DNA of 64,000 nucleotides from positions 653,117 through 717,116 of the forward strand of contig NZ_FOYL01000003.1 of NCBI RefSeq assembly GCF_900115955.1, in the 5' to 3' direction. Origin of the DNA: Lentzea waywayandensis (GTDB lineage Bacteria; Actinomycetota; Actinomycetes; Mycobacteriales; Pseudonocardiaceae). Below the pieces are notes generated by a model. The model did no database searches. It was given only the letters and a program-made list of their open reading frames with translations, and was not told the origin of the DNA. The position numbers were made by a program, and so were the translations under genes. Positions 26,148 through 36,316 of this stretch are shown here, piece by piece (positions within the stretch are counted from its first letter, which is position 1; every line of letters starts with the position of its first letter).

Positions 26148-27356
26148 GTGGCCGAGATCCTGGTGAATCCGCAGACAGCGCCTCTCGACCAACCGGTCGA
26201 CGTGCTCGTCGTGGGACTGAAGGCCGGTCAGACGGCCACCGTGCAGCTCTCCACAGGCGATCGCGCGTCTCATGCCGTGTTCGAGGCTGACGACCGTGGT
26301 GTCGTCGATCTGACGAGGCACGCACCGCTTGATGGCAGCTATCGCGGCGTTGACCCGATGGGGTTGTTCTGGTCGTTGGAACGCACCGGCGGCAAGGCCG
26401 GCCCCACCGTGCTCTCCGTCGAGGGCGTGGGGGACCGCGTTCTCGAACGGCTCGCTGTGCCCGAGGGCGTCGAACGACTGGAGGTCCGGGAGAACGGGCT
26501 GGTCGGCACGCTGTTCGCCCCTGAGGACGACGGAGGCGTGCTGCCGGGTGTCATCGTGCTCAGCGGGTCCGAAGGCGGCATTCACGAGACTGACGCGGCG
26601 CTGCTGGCCGCGCACGGGTTCGTCACGTTCGCGCTCGGCTACTTCGGCATGAAGGGCCTGCCCGAGAACCTCGTGGACATCCCGCTCGAGTACTTCGGCA
26701 AGGCCATCGACTACCTGTCCGAACGCGCCGGCGAGATCGGTGTCGTCGGCGGGTCGCGCGGTGGTGAGCTGGCGTTGCTCGTCGGCGCGACGTACCCGCA
26801 GGTCAGTGCGGTCGTGAGCGTCGTCGGCAGTGGCGTGGTGACGCAGGGCATCGGGCCGGGCGCCAACCTGCTGCAGAAACTCTCGTACGAAGCGGCGTCG
26901 TGGACCTTGAAGGGCGAGCCGCTGCCGTACCTGCCCTACGAGATCGGCGGCGAGCTGCGGGCGAGGATCGTCAACGACGAACCGGTGCCGTTGCGGCTTG
27001 CTTTCAGCACCGAGGACGGCGTCCCCGAGGACACCGAGATCCCCGTCGAACGGATCGCCGGGGGTGTGTTGCTCATCTCGTCCGGACAGGACGACGGGTG
27101 GCCTTCGGCCGACCTGAGCGAGGTCGCGATGCGGCGGCTCAAGGACCACGAGCATCCGTTCCCGTACGAGCACGTCGTGTATCCCGAGGCAGGACACCTG
27201 ATCGCGGGCCCGCCGCACCGGCCGGCCACCGACGTGACCTATCCGGGGCCCGGTGTCACCTTCTCGGGTGGTGGTGTTCCGCGGGCGACCGCGCACGCCC
27301 AGGCGAACGCTTGGAAACGGACGGTTGAGTTCTTGCGGGAGCAGCTCGGGAGCTAG
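26148..27356 (+). CDS. BAAT/acyl-CoA thioesterase-family alpha/beta hydrolase
   Basis: 402 residues from GTG 26148, with GGGAGGGG 6 bases upstream. The N-terminal ~130 residues match the beta-sandwich thioester hydrolase/BAAT domain ('[20 protein letters not shown]', '[16 protein letters not shown]'). The C-terminal domain is an alpha/beta hydrolase: '[20 protein letters not shown]', the nucleophile elbow '[16 protein letters not shown]' (Ser), and His in '[10 protein letters not shown]'. Relatives transfer or hydrolyse acyl-CoA thioesters; bacterial substrates are mostly unknown. Located 22 bases after prfA on the same strand, and lpdA follows closely. Confidence 0.85.
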   Translation: MAEILVNPQTAPLDQPVDVLVVGLKAGQTATVQLSTGDRASHAVFEADDRGVVDLTRHAPLDGSYRGVDPMGLFWSLERTGGKAGPTVLSVEGVGDRVLERLAVPEGVERLEVRENGLVGTLFAPEDDGGVLPGVIVLSGSEGGIHETDAALLAAHGFVTFALGYFGMKGLPENLVDIPLEYFGKAIDYLSERAGEIGVVGGSRGGELALLVGATYPQVSAVVSVVGSGVVTQGIGPGANLLQKLSYEAASWTLKGEPLPYLPYEIGGELRARIVNDEPVPLRLAFSTEDGVPEDTEIPVERIAGGVLLISSGQDDGWPSADLSEVAMRRLKDHEHPFPYEHVVYPEAGHLIAGPPHRPATDVTYPGPGVTFSGGGVPRATAHAQANAWKRTVEFLREQLGS

Positions 27357-27367
27357 GTTGTGTGCTT

Positions 27368-28753
<1,386 letters not shown>

Positions 28754-28770
28754 GGTAGTTTTCTCATCTG

Positions 28771-29640
28771 ATGATGAACCGGCAACCGCTCCGCCTCGCC
28801 GTCTCCGAGGCGGCCAAGATCCTCGCCGAGGCGGGCGTGGACAGTCCGCGCGTCGACGCGGAGTACCTGGCCGCGCACGTGCTCGGCGTCGAGCGCGGGC
28901 GGTTGCCGCTCATCCCGCTGGTCGATCCGTCGGTGATCGACCAGCTGCACAAGCTCGTTCGTGTTCGTGCCTCGCGCATTCCGTTGCAGCACATCCTCGG
29001 CTGGGCGCCGATGGGCACCATCTCCGTCGAGGTCGGGCCCGGTGTGTTCGTGCCGCGGCCCGAGACCGAACTGCTGATGGAGTGGGGTCTCAAGGCGCTG
29101 GCCGGCGTTTCCTCGCCGGTCGTCGTGGACCTGTGCACGGGAACGGGCGCGCTGGCGTTGTCGATCGCCGCCGCTCGCCCGGACGCCGTGGTGCACGCGG
29201 TGGAGATCGATCCGCAGGCGATCTCGTGGACGCGGCGCAACGCGAACGCGCGGGTGGCCGCCGGGGACACCCCGATCCGGCTGCACTCGGGGGACGCCAC
29301 CGACCCGTCGCTGCTGTCCGATCTGGACGGTCTGGTGGATCTCGTCGTGTGCAATCCGCCTTACGTGCCAGAGGGAACTCCCGTCCAGCCCGAGGTCGGT
29401 GAGCACGATCCGCACCACGCGGTGTTCTCCGGCGCGGACGGGCTGGACGTGATCCGGCACGTCGTGCGGGCGGCGGCGCGCTGGCTCAAGCCCGGTGGGT
29501 CCGTCGGCATCGAGCACGACGACACGCAGGGGGAGTCCGTGCCGGCGCTGCTGGCCGCGCGCCGGGTGCTCGCGGACGTGGCCGATCACGCCGATCTGGC
29601 GGGGCGGCCCCGGTTCGCGACCGCCCGCAAGGTCGGTTAG
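28771..29640 (+). CDS. prmC: Release-factor glutamine methyltransferase
   Basis: 289 residues. SAM-dependent enzyme that N5-methylates the GGQ glutamine of release factors. N-terminal helical bundle ('VDAEYLAAHVLGVERGRLPL'), SAM motif I 'VVDLCTGTGALALSIAAARP', and the N-P-P-Y catalytic motif near residue 195 ('VVCNPPYVPEGT'). Two adjacent ATGs (28771, 28774) make the exact start uncertain. Lies 17 bases after lpdA. In Mycobacterium, prmC directly follows prfA and precedes sua5; here both junctions carry insertions. Confidence 0.96.
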   Translation: MMNRQPLRLAVSEAAKILAEAGVDSPRVDAEYLAAHVLGVERGRLPLIPLVDPSVIDQLHKLVRVRASRIPLQHILGWAPMGTISVEVGPGVFVPRPETELLMEWGLKALAGVSSPVVVDLCTGTGALALSIAAARPDAVVHAVEIDPQAISWTRRNANARVAAGDTPIRLHSGDATDPSLLSDLDGLVDLVVCNPPYVPEGTPVQPEVGEHDPHHAVFSGADGLDVIRHVVRAAARWLKPGGSVGIEHDDTQGESVPALLAARRVLADVADHADLAGRPRFATARKVG

Positions 29641-29646
29641 GGCTTC

Positions 29647-29973
29647 TCAGTACAGAGCGTCGAAGGCTTTCGACAGGTCCTTCATCCGCTCGCCGAGGCC
29701 GCGGTCCGCCAGCCTGTCCATCAGGTGTTCCGCGACGTCCTTGCTGGGCTTGGGTTTGCGGGCCTCAGCGCGAAGATCGTCCACCGTCTCGATCGTGGAC
29801 GTGGCCGCCTGCGCCTCGGTCAGGTCCTCGCGCAGCTCGTCGAGCAGCCGCAGCACGGCGCTCACGTCCTTGATGTGTCCGATGTGGACGTCCCCGGTTC
29901 TGGCGCGTCCACCGGTGCCGATGTTGTTGCCGCCGATCACCGGGCCCTGGATCCCGAACTTCCGCTCGTTCAT
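29647..29973 (-). CDS. Small hypothetical protein, operon partner of a membrane protein
   Basis: 108 residues, not recognised. A Gly/Asn-rich N-terminus ('IQGPVIGGNNIGTGGRAR') is followed by two predicted amphipathic helices ('SAVLRLLDELREDLTEAQAA', 'DVAEHLMDRLADRGLGERM'), probably coiled. No signal peptide. Its ATG overlaps the stop of the upstream membrane-protein gene by 4 bases, so the two form one translational unit. Convergent with prmC, ends 7 bases apart. Confidence 0.7.
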   Translation of the reverse strand: MNERKFGIQGPVIGGNNIGTGGRARTGDVHIGHIKDVSAVLRLLDELREDLTEAQAATSTIETVDDLRAEARKPKPSKDVAEHLMDRLADRGLGERMKDLSKAFDALY

Positions 29974-30686
29974 GACTTTCCCCTGTCAGGCTCGGCGTCG
30001 TCCTCGATCGGATGGAGCGCGGGCGCTTCGGCGAAGTTCGAGTGCCCAAGCTCCCGGAACTTCCATTCGTTTCGCCGCAGCTCCTCCTCGCCCTGGCAGG
30101 TGCGGAAACCGGCGCGCCGGAAGCTCTTCGTGACCAGCAGCGCCGCGAAGATCAGCACGATCGCGCTGATCGAGGTCGCGAGCACGGCGCCGCTGCTCTC
30201 CTGCTCGCACATCTCGTACCTGGGCCTGCAGTACTCGCTGGAGGCGGCGAGCTCGTCCATGAACTTGTACAGCACGAAGAAGAGCGCGATCGCGCAGGCG
30301 ATCGAGCCGAGCACGGCCGGCCCGCGCGGCGTGACCCGCCACGGACGCGTGAACGCCATTCGTGCCCCGATCCCGAGCACCACGATCGAGGCGACCACCA
30401 GCCACCCCACGAGCAGCGTCCCGTTCGCGGCGAACAGCACCACGACCGCCAGCACCAGCAGCGAACCACCGCGCACCTTGCGCCGCGTGCGCACCACCAC
30501 CCGCAACACCGCGCCGGAGTTGACTCCGGGCGACCGCGGAATCGACCGAGTGGCCTCGACGAGGTACTCGCGAATGGCCGAGCCCGCGAACTCCTCGTCG
30601 CGGTGAGCGGCTCCGCAGAGGAAGCGGGTTGTGTCGTCGCGCAACTTCGGAGAATCGTTTCCCGTCGTCGCCGCGGGAGCTGACAT
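29970..30686 (-). CDS. Uncharacterised multi-pass membrane protein
   Basis: 238 residues from ATG 30686 (a GTG 12 bases upstream is also possible). The N-terminal ~70 residues are cytoplasmic-looking, with 'LRDDTTRFLCGAAHRDEEFA' and 'REYLVEATRSIPRSPGV'. Four hydrophobic segments follow (about 78-95, 95-113, 125-145, 175-195). Between the last two lies a loop with two Cys ('YCRPRYEMCEQE'). The charged C-terminus is cytoplasmic. No family name is recognised. Co-translated with the 108-residue gene downstream. Confidence 0.75.
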   Translation of the reverse strand: MSAPAATTGNDSPKLRDDTTRFLCGAAHRDEEFAGSAIREYLVEATRSIPRSPGVNSGAVLRVVVRTRRKVRGGSLLVLAVVVLFAANGTLLVGWLVVASIVVLGIGARMAFTRPWRVTPRGPAVLGSIACAIALFFVLYKFMDELAASSEYCRPRYEMCEQESSGAVLATSISAIVLIFAALLVTKSFRRAGFRTCQGEEELRRNEWKFRELGHSNFAEAPALHPIEDDAEPDRGKS

Positions 30687-31199
30687 TGTCCTGTCCACTT
30701 TCTGTCATTGAAATCAAGCACTCTGTGTTTGTGCTGGTCAGGGACATGGCGAGACAACGAACAACATGCAATTCGTACCGTTGCTGGCACAATAGTCGTT
30801 CCTGATCGGAATGGGCCAGGGGTGGTTGAATTGCGCATTGTCAATGCGCCGAACGAGGGCAAATGACGCGCTTCTCGGACGCGCCACCGATCCGTTGCTT
30901 CCTGAGCTACGCCCGCCAGGACTCGTGGGCAACGTGCAGACCGCCGAGCACGCCGCTCACCGCTCCAGTTCCGACCGAGGTCGACGCTCTCGCGGTCCTG
31001 ACACGGCCAAGCCCTCGAAGCAGACCGCGCCCTGCGCAGCGGCCTGCGAGTCGTGGAGTCCTGGATGAAGTTGCCAAATCCTGGCCAATAACGCGTCGTT
31101 TGGGCCCGTTGGGGTCAAACGGTCGTATGTTCTCCGCGGGGAGGGCACGCGGTCACGCGCTATGAGGATCCGCCGCCTCGCGTGTGACCGCGTGTACGC
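30687..31199 (+). pseudogene. Gap with possible gene remnants (TIR-like start)
   Basis: About 510 bases without an intact gene. A plus-strand frame from 30863 begins 'MTRFSDAPPIRCFLSYARQD', which resembles the beta-A start of TIR domains ('FLSYAR-D'), but loses any domain pattern within 10 residues. A different frame near 31012-31085 reads 'EADRALRSGLRVVESWMKL' before a stop. These look like pieces of decayed genes. The evidence is thin and the pieces may be unrelated. Confidence 0.25.
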
Positions 31200-31796
31200 C
31201 TACTCCTCTGCCGCGGGCACGGCTTTGCGAACCGGGAGCCAGGCGACGAGGAAGACGAACGCGCCATTCATGAGCAGGGCGAGCAGGAACAGCAGGTTGA
31301 ACCCCAGGCTGACCTTGCCCGGTTCGAGCTCACGGACGAACCTCGCCTTGTCCACGACCACGTCGACCTCACGGCCGACGTCTTCGACGGTGTGGCCGAG
31401 GCTGGGCCAGTAAGTCAGCGTCCTGCCACCGCAATCCAGTTCGTTGGACCACTGCGTGGAGCCGCGGCTGCTCGAATGGCTGTCGACGCTGATGACCTTG
31501 CAGCGCAGCGATTCCCCGAACGCGGTGAGCCACAGCGAATGGCCACCCGTGTTCACCGCGAAGACGGTGACGACGCCGATCGCCAACGCCGTGAACATCG
31601 GCCACTTCTCCGGGCGCCGGTAGCCGCTGACCGTGGCGCCGTAGCCGATCAGGCAGATGGCCGTGGCGAGGATGAAGAGGACCATCAGATTGCTGGCCGG
31701 AGTGTTGGGCAGGAAGCTGCCCACCATGATCGCCGCGAGGAAAAGACACGCGACGAGCAGTCTTCTGGCTCGAAGGGGAGGTCTGGCGCCGATCAT
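31200..31796 (-). CDS. Four-span membrane protein at the end of the ESX-like operon
   Basis: 198 residues from ATG 31796, which overlaps the upstream stop by 4 bases. Membrane segments at about residues 14-30, 36-53, 62-80 and 165-185. An exported loop between spans 3 and 4 carries two Cys ('GESLRCKVISVDSHSSS', 'NELDCGGRTLTYW'), probably disulfide-bonded. No family recognised. Being last and coupled to a probable secreted effector, it could be its partner or immunity protein; this is inference from position only. Confidence 0.75.
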   Translation of the reverse strand: MIGARPPLRARRLLVACLFLAAIMVGSFLPNTPASNLMVLFILATAICLIGYGATVSGYRRPEKWPMFTALAIGVVTVFAVNTGGHSLWLTAFGESLRCKVISVDSHSSSRGSTQWSNELDCGGRTLTYWPSLGHTVEDVGREVDVVVDKARFVRELEPGKVSLGFNLLFLLALLMNGAFVFLVAWLPVRKAVPAAEE

Positions 31797-33007
31797 TCGT
31801 TCAACGACCCTTGCTGCCTCGGGAACGTCTTGCCCTGCTTCTCCAGCTCGTCGTACTTCGCCCACTCACGCAGGTGATCAGCCGTTGCCTTCGCGATCCA
31901 GCCCCCGTCCTCGACGTTGGGCATCGAGTGTGGTGTCACCGTGCCGTCAGGGCGAGTGGCCGGTTTGTAAGGCGTGTAGGCGCCGGCTGCTTCCTGGAAC
32001 GGTTGCGACGGCTGCGTGACTCTGTTCTGGTACGGCTCCTCGTACTTGTGCTTCCAGACGTTGCCCGCGTCGCCGTAGCCGTCCTTGAACTCGCTGCCCG
32101 CCTGCTTGAGCTTGTCGCCGGCCTCGGTGACCTTCGGGCGCGAGTTGCCCCAGTCCTCGAGCCGCTTGCCCGCATCGGCGAGCCCGTCCCCGCGAGTGGA
32201 GGGGACGTGGGGAGCGCTGGTTCCGCCGCCTTTGCCGAACCGGCCAAGCCGTTTGAGCACATCGCCGAGCTGACCGAAGAGTCCCTTGAGACGCCCCATG
32301 ATCCGAGTGATGAGTTTGACCAGCTTGGCCAGTTGCTGGGTGATCTTGCCCAGCACCGCCGCGCCGCGCCCGACCGCCCACGCGGAGAACGCGGCGAGCG
32401 AGCTGCCGAGCGAGACCCACGACGACGCGAGCGCGATGACAGCGTTGCGGATCACTTCCCAGATGAACAGGGCGATGAGGTCGCGGATCATCCCGCGGAT
32501 CGCGGCCGTGATCGTGCCTGCTTTCGCGATCTCCGATGCGACGAACGTGCTGGCCTTCGACACTGCGGCGATCTCGGTGGCCAGCTCTCCCTGGCTCTGC
32601 CGGAACTTCTCGGCCGCCGTTCCCCGCTCCCAGCACGGCAGTTCGCCCTTGACGGCCCTGTCCTGCTGCTCGCCGATTTCCTGGAGGTCGGCCGCGACCT
32701 GGTTCCAGGTGGTCACGGCAGCTTTGATCTTGTCGCCGTTGCCCGCCAGCCAGTCCAGTGGCTCGCGCAGGAAACTCAGGTGTTCGATCAGCCAGCCGAT
32801 GCCCGCGGTGGCCAGCGATCCCAACGGGTCCATCCACATGCTGAGCCCGTCCAAGGCCAGCGCGGCGGCGTTCATCCCGAACTCGAGGAAGTCGCCCTCG
32901 CCCAGCCGGTGGGCCGAGTCGATGGTCTGGATGAGCGACTCGGCCACGCCGCCGCCGGCAACGTTGTCGGGGTTCGTCGCACCATCACCGAAGCCTGTGA
33001 AGGTCAT
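31793..33007 (-). CDS. Probable type VII-secreted effector-like protein
   Basis: 404 residues from ATG 33007 ('MTFTGFGDGATNPDNVAGGG'). The N-terminal ~180 residues are helical and WXG100/LXG-like, including 'MDPLGSLATAGIGWLIEHLS', 'IKAAVTTWNQVAADL' and 'FRQSQGELATEIAAVSKAS'. A hydrophobic central stretch follows ('GMIRDLIALFIWEVIRNAVI', 'WVSLGSSLAAFSAW'), then 'LAKLVKLITRIMGRLKGLF', and a ~140-residue polar C-terminal domain that ends 'YDELEKQGKTFPRQQGSLNE'. The arrangement resembles ESX substrates with variable C-terminal domains. No known toxin motif is recognised. Overlaps both neighbours by 4 bases, so it is made together with the EspC-like protein and the membrane protein. Confidence 0.65.
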   Translation of the reverse strand: MTFTGFGDGATNPDNVAGGGVAESLIQTIDSAHRLGEGDFLEFGMNAAALALDGLSMWMDPLGSLATAGIGWLIEHLSFLREPLDWLAGNGDKIKAAVTTWNQVAADLQEIGEQQDRAVKGELPCWERGTAAEKFRQSQGELATEIAAVSKASTFVASEIAKAGTITAAIRGMIRDLIALFIWEVIRNAVIALASSWVSLGSSLAAFSAWAVGRGAAVLGKITQQLAKLVKLITRIMGRLKGLFGQLGDVLKRLGRFGKGGGTSAPHVPSTRGDGLADAGKRLEDWGNSRPKVTEAGDKLKQAGSEFKDGYGDAGNVWKHKYEEPYQNRVTQPSQPFQEAAGAYTPYKPATRPDGTVTPHSMPNVEDGGWIAKATADHLREWAKYDELEKQGKTFPRQQGSLNE

Positions 33008-33306
33008 CGCGGACCTTCGAACCTGGCGCGGTTCGCGTCCTCGTGCGAGGAGTACGTGTCTGCTGTGGCCACGGTGTCTTCGGCGGCCGCGCCGACTGCG
33101 GTCGCCAGCTCCCGGATAGCCGCTGTCGTGCCGTGCGCCCACTCTTGCGCGCTCGAGGCGAAGAAGGACAGCAACTGGCCGAAGGTGTCGCCACCTAGGT
33201 CGACACCGGCCGACTTGTCGGCGGCGGCATCCAGTGCGTCTTCCCGTGCTCGCTGGCCCTTCGCGAACTTGAGCAGCTCGGTCGGCTCGACTCCGAAGCC
33301 GGTCAT
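33004..33306 (-). CDS. EspC/WXG100-like ESX substrate
   Basis: 100 residues. Starts 'MTGFGVEPTELLKFAKGQRA', matching the EspC (DUF2580) family of small type VII-secreted proteins, which form helical hairpins. It carries 'LLSFFASSAQEWAHGTTAAI' at the turn and ends with a helix 'EDTVATADTYSSHEDANRAR' close to the Y-x3-[DE]-type export signal. Such proteins are secreted, often as partners of a larger substrate. Overlaps by 4 bases with the genes on both sides. Confidence 0.75.
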   Translation of the reverse strand: MTGFGVEPTELLKFAKGQRAREDALDAAADKSAGVDLGGDTFGQLLSFFASSAQEWAHGTTAAIRELATAVGAAAEDTVATADTYSSHEDANRARFEGPR

Positions 33307-33782
33307 CGGAGCACGCTCCCGAAGCCGTCCTCGTCGTCATCCGCCGACCGCTGCGGCCGTGGTGCGGGCTTCTGTGCCGGGTCGTTCCACGAGACCTCGC
33401 GCATCACCTGGCCGTCTTCCGGCGGTGGCGGCGCTTCCTCTTCCTCCGGCTGCGGGATGAAGCTGCGCAGGAAGTCCATCGCCTCGGTGCCGCCGAACTC
33501 GGGCTCCACGATGGACGCCACCTGCTCGGCGGCCTGGATCTGGGCCTTCTGCACGGTCTGCATCACGAGGTGGCTCAGCTGGACGTGCGTCAGGCGCATC
33601 GCGACCGGCGAGAACTCGATGTGCTGCAGCGCGCCGTTCGGTGCGACCCGGACGGTCACCGCCTCGTTGGGCGAGGTGATGGTGCTGGCGGCGTGCTGGA
33701 TCTGCTCCTGCATCTGCTGGGAGCGTTGCTGGAGCTGCTGGGCCCTGGACTCCAGGTCCGCGATCATCTGTTCCGGGTTCAT
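33303..33782 (-). CDS. YbaB/EbfC-family protein
   Basis: 159 residues. The N-terminal coiled region ('MIADLESRAQQLQQRSQQM') and beta-sheet core ('VTVRVAPNGALQHIEFSP') match the YbaB/EbfC fold, which binds DNA as a dimer. An acidic Pro-rich tail ('PQPEEEEAPPPPEDGQ', 'SADDDEDGFGSVLR') is extra. In actinobacterial ESX-like loci YbaB-type genes commonly accompany WXG100 genes, so the role here may be chaperone-like rather than nucleoid-associated. Overlaps both neighbours by 4 bases. Confidence 0.8.
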   Translation of the reverse strand: MNPEQMIADLESRAQQLQQRSQQMQEQIQHAASTITSPNEAVTVRVAPNGALQHIEFSPVAMRLTHVQLSHLVMQTVQKAQIQAAEQVASIVEPEFGGTEAMDFLRSFIPQPEEEEAPPPPEDGQVMREVSWNDPAQKPAPRPQRSADDDEDGFGSVLR

Positions 33783-34531
33783 CGTTCGCTCGTCATCGCC
33801 AGAACCTGCCCGAGGTGTCGTGCCAGACCCATGTTGTCGGCGGGGCTGATCGTGAACCAGCCCTTGCGGGTCTCGACGTTGGAGTAGCGGCCCTGGTTCG
33901 TGTCGATCCAGGTGACGGGCGGGAAGTCCCGCTTGGCGCGGCCCTGTCGGAGCTGAACCAGGAAGTGGCCGTTGCCGATGGCGGGGCCGGTCAGCATCTG
34001 CTTGGCGATGCGGACGTCGTCGTTCTCCATCGTGCGAACCGCCTGCCGGAAGCCCTCCTGTTGCTGGGGCTGAGCCTCGAACGCCTGGGCCGGCACGGTC
34101 ACCGGCTTGCCGGGTCCAGGGCGCCCAGGCGGCATGGCGTTCGCGAGACTCGTGGCGATCTCGTTGGGCTGCAACAGGTTCAGCGTGATGGTGGTGTCCT
34201 CCTGGGTCACCAGCACCGCGTACCCGCCGCGCGCCACCACGCTCGCGCGGACCAGCTTCTGCTGGTTCATGTCCGGGATGCAGAGGGCGATCACGCGGAG
34301 TTCGGGGCGCGCCAACAGGTTCAGCGCGTCCTCGAGGTCCGGCTCCGGCCTGCCGCGCCTCGCCAGGCCGCGGCGTTCGAGATCGGCGTGTACGGACGCC
34401 CTGATGCGCGCACGTTCGTCGAGCGTCTCGCCGTGTTGGCTGACGTCGAATGGATAGGGGACGCTCCCCGCCCGCAGGTCCTCCCAGAGGACCTCGAACC
34501 CAGGCAGGGAGAGCTGCACGATCTGCCTCAT
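33779..34531 (-). CDS. EspG-family ESX chaperone
   Basis: 250 residues. Resembles the ESX-secretion-associated EspG family: N-terminal 'SLPGFEVLWEDLRAGSVPYP', 'LARPELRVIALCIPD', 'RGGYAVLVTQEDTTITLNLL', and C-terminal 'WIDTNQGRYSNVETRKGWFT'. EspG proteins bind PE/PPE substrates in the cytoplasm and keep them soluble until export. The gene immediately upstream in the operon is a PPE-like protein, its likely client. Overlaps both neighbours by 4 bases. Confidence 0.85.
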   Translation of the reverse strand: MRQIVQLSLPGFEVLWEDLRAGSVPYPFDVSQHGETLDERARIRASVHADLERRGLARRGRPEPDLEDALNLLARPELRVIALCIPDMNQQKLVRASVVARGGYAVLVTQEDTTITLNLLQPNEIATSLANAMPPGRPGPGKPVTVPAQAFEAQPQQQEGFRQAVRTMENDDVRIAKQMLTGPAIGNGHFLVQLRQGRAKRDFPPVTWIDTNQGRYSNVETRKGWFTISPADNMGLARHLGQVLAMTSER

Positions 34532-35760
34532 CCGCCGATCACCGGCGGCGCGACCATTCGATCGTCGTCGAAGAAGTCGTCAGTGGGCACGAGGTAGTTC
34601 GACTTGTGCTCCTTGTCCTCCTCGCCACCGCCCTTGCCCGCACCGGCGCCACCCCCGGCACCCATGCCGCCCGCCGCACCACCACGACCGGCCGCACCCG
34701 CGCCCGAGGAACCTGCGGCACCACCAGGTCCGCCCGCGACTCCGGCGCTGCCACCGGGCGTCGCGGGACCGAAACTGCCCATGCCACGACCCGAACCGCC
34801 GACACCCGCCATGCCGCCGGGACCCATGCCACGGCTACCGGCACCGCCGCCGCCACCAGGACCACCGCGTCCGGAGCCGGGAGCACCCGTACCGCCACCG
34901 CCGGGCCTGCCGGTCTGACCGCCGCCGGGCGGTCGCATGCCGGGCGGGAACAGCCCGGGCGGCCCGACGGGTGGTCGGTTCTGGCCACCGGGCGGGTTGT
35001 TCGGGTTGAAGTTGCCAGGCCCCGGCTCCTTGAGACCAGGAGCGACCCAGGCGGGATTCGTCGTGTTGTTGCCGGTGTTCGGCGACGGGATGCTCGGCAT
35101 ACCCGTGTTGGCGGGCGGGCGGAACGTGCTGGCGTTGCTCAGGCTCTGCGAGTGCGTGCTGCTGCTCGTCTGCGTGGTGCCCTGGTCCTTGGTGACCTCA
35201 GGAGTCGCGTCCATCGCGGGCAATGACTGCGCCGCCGACATCATCGTGGTGTCACGCTGCTGCATGACCCGCACGGCTTCCTGCTTGGCCTCGACCTTCT
35301 CGTTGTGGGTGCTGAACATCTCGAAGGCACCGCCGATCATCGCAGGCGGAGCGATGACCGCGGCCGCACCCCACTTGCCCGCGATCTGCAACGGGTTGAA
35401 GTCGACGGGCTTGGGCATGCTGTGGTGCGCCTGCACCGCCGCGTCCCGCTGCGTGGCGATGGCACCGGCCGTGGCGTGGAACGCCGACCCCGTGTCGTCC
35501 GCGAACTTGCTGACCTTCGTCAGCGCCGCCCGAACCCCCTCGGCCGCCGCACCGCTGTACCCGGTCTGAGAATCGTTGACGATCTTGTTGAAGTCGTGGG
35601 CCAGTTCCCGGAACTTCGTGCCGAACTGCACCCACGCGTCGATCACCGGCGAAGCGGCGTTCGGGTCGTAGTCCTGGTTGACCAGGTTCTGCATGTGGTC
35701 GTGCTCTTGAGCCGGGTAGTTCTCCGTCGACGGCTTGACGGCAGGTTTGACGGGCGCCAT
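34528..35760 (-). CDS. PPE-like protein with Gly/Pro-rich C-terminus
   Basis: 410 residues, start ATG 35760 with GGGGGGA upstream. The first ~170 residues form a WXG100/PPE-like helical domain ('LVNQDYDPNAASPVIDAW', 'FRELAHDFNKIVNDSQTGY', 'DTGSAFHATAGAIATQRD'). Residues ~230-385 are low-complexity Gly/Pro/Ala ('PPVGPPGLFPPGMRPPGGG'). The C-terminus is conserved-looking and acidic ('SNYLVPTDDFFDDDRMVAPP'). Probable type VII substrate and client of the EspG-like protein encoded next. The repeats are expected to vary in length. Confidence 0.8.
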   Translation of the reverse strand: MAPVKPAVKPSTENYPAQEHDHMQNLVNQDYDPNAASPVIDAWVQFGTKFRELAHDFNKIVNDSQTGYSGAAAEGVRAALTKVSKFADDTGSAFHATAGAIATQRDAAVQAHHSMPKPVDFNPLQIAGKWGAAAVIAPPAMIGGAFEMFSTHNEKVEAKQEAVRVMQQRDTTMMSAAQSLPAMDATPEVTKDQGTTQTSSSTHSQSLSNASTFRPPANTGMPSIPSPNTGNNTTNPAWVAPGLKEPGPGNFNPNNPPGGQNRPPVGPPGLFPPGMRPPGGGQTGRPGGGGTGAPGSGRGGPGGGGGAGSRGMGPGGMAGVGGSGRGMGSFGPATPGGSAGVAGGPGGAAGSSGAGAAGRGGAAGGMGAGGGAGAGKGGGEEDKEHKSNYLVPTDDFFDDDRMVAPPVIGG

Positions 35761-35782
35761 TGAGATCCCCCCTCGTACGGCG

Positions 35783-36316
35783 TTACGGCAGTTTCGCGGC
35801 GACGAAGTCCGCCGCTTTCGCGGCTCGGTCGCAGGCCTTGACCATGTCGGTCGACGACAGGTCGACGTTCGCGATGACCGAGACCGATGAGGTTTCGGTG
35901 ACCGAGATCCACAGGGCGCAGATGTTCTTGGCGCCTTCGAATCCTTCGGACTTGACCGCGTCGAACTTGCCGACCTTCACGTCGGTGTTCTTGTCACCCG
36001 AGATGTTGAGGTCCTTGACGCCGGCCTTGGTGCGAATACCGGTGCTGACGCCGCCGTCGCCGCTGATCGTCCACTGGCAGCCGTCCGCGGTCCCCGTCTT
36101 CTCCGCTTCGCCGGGGTGTGCGAGCCCGAGCCCGGTCGCCTCCGTCTGGGTGAGGAGGTCGCAGGGCTTGATGGCCTCCAGGCCGCTCGCCGTCCCGGTG
36201 GTGCCGGTGGAGGTGCTCCCGCTGGTCGGATCAGGCTTGGCGGTGCCGCCGGTGGTGCAGGCGGTGGACAGTGCCGCGACGCTGACAACGACGGCGGCGA
36301 ACAGAGTGCGTTTCAT
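35783..36316 (-). CDS. DUF3558 lipoprotein
   Basis: 177 residues. Signal peptide with lipobox 'AALSTAC' (Cys20), a Gly/Ser/Thr linker, then a DUF3558 domain: 'IKPCDLLTQTEATGLGLA', 'CQWTISGDGGVSTGIRT' and 'NICALWISVTETSSVSVIAN'. DUF3558 lipoproteins are common beside WXG100 genes in Pseudonocardiaceae; the function is unknown. Anchored to the outer face of the membrane. Its ATG overlaps the stop of the WXG-like gene by 4 bases; the PPE-like gene starts 22 bases later. Confidence 0.88.
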   Translation of the reverse strand: MKRTLFAAVVVSVAALSTACTTGGTAKPDPTSGSTSTGTTGTASGLEAIKPCDLLTQTEATGLGLAHPGEAEKTGTADGCQWTISGDGGVSTGIRTKAGVKDLNISGDKNTDVKVGKFDAVKSEGFEGAKNICALWISVTETSSVSVIANVDLSSTDMVKACDRAAKAADFVAAKLP

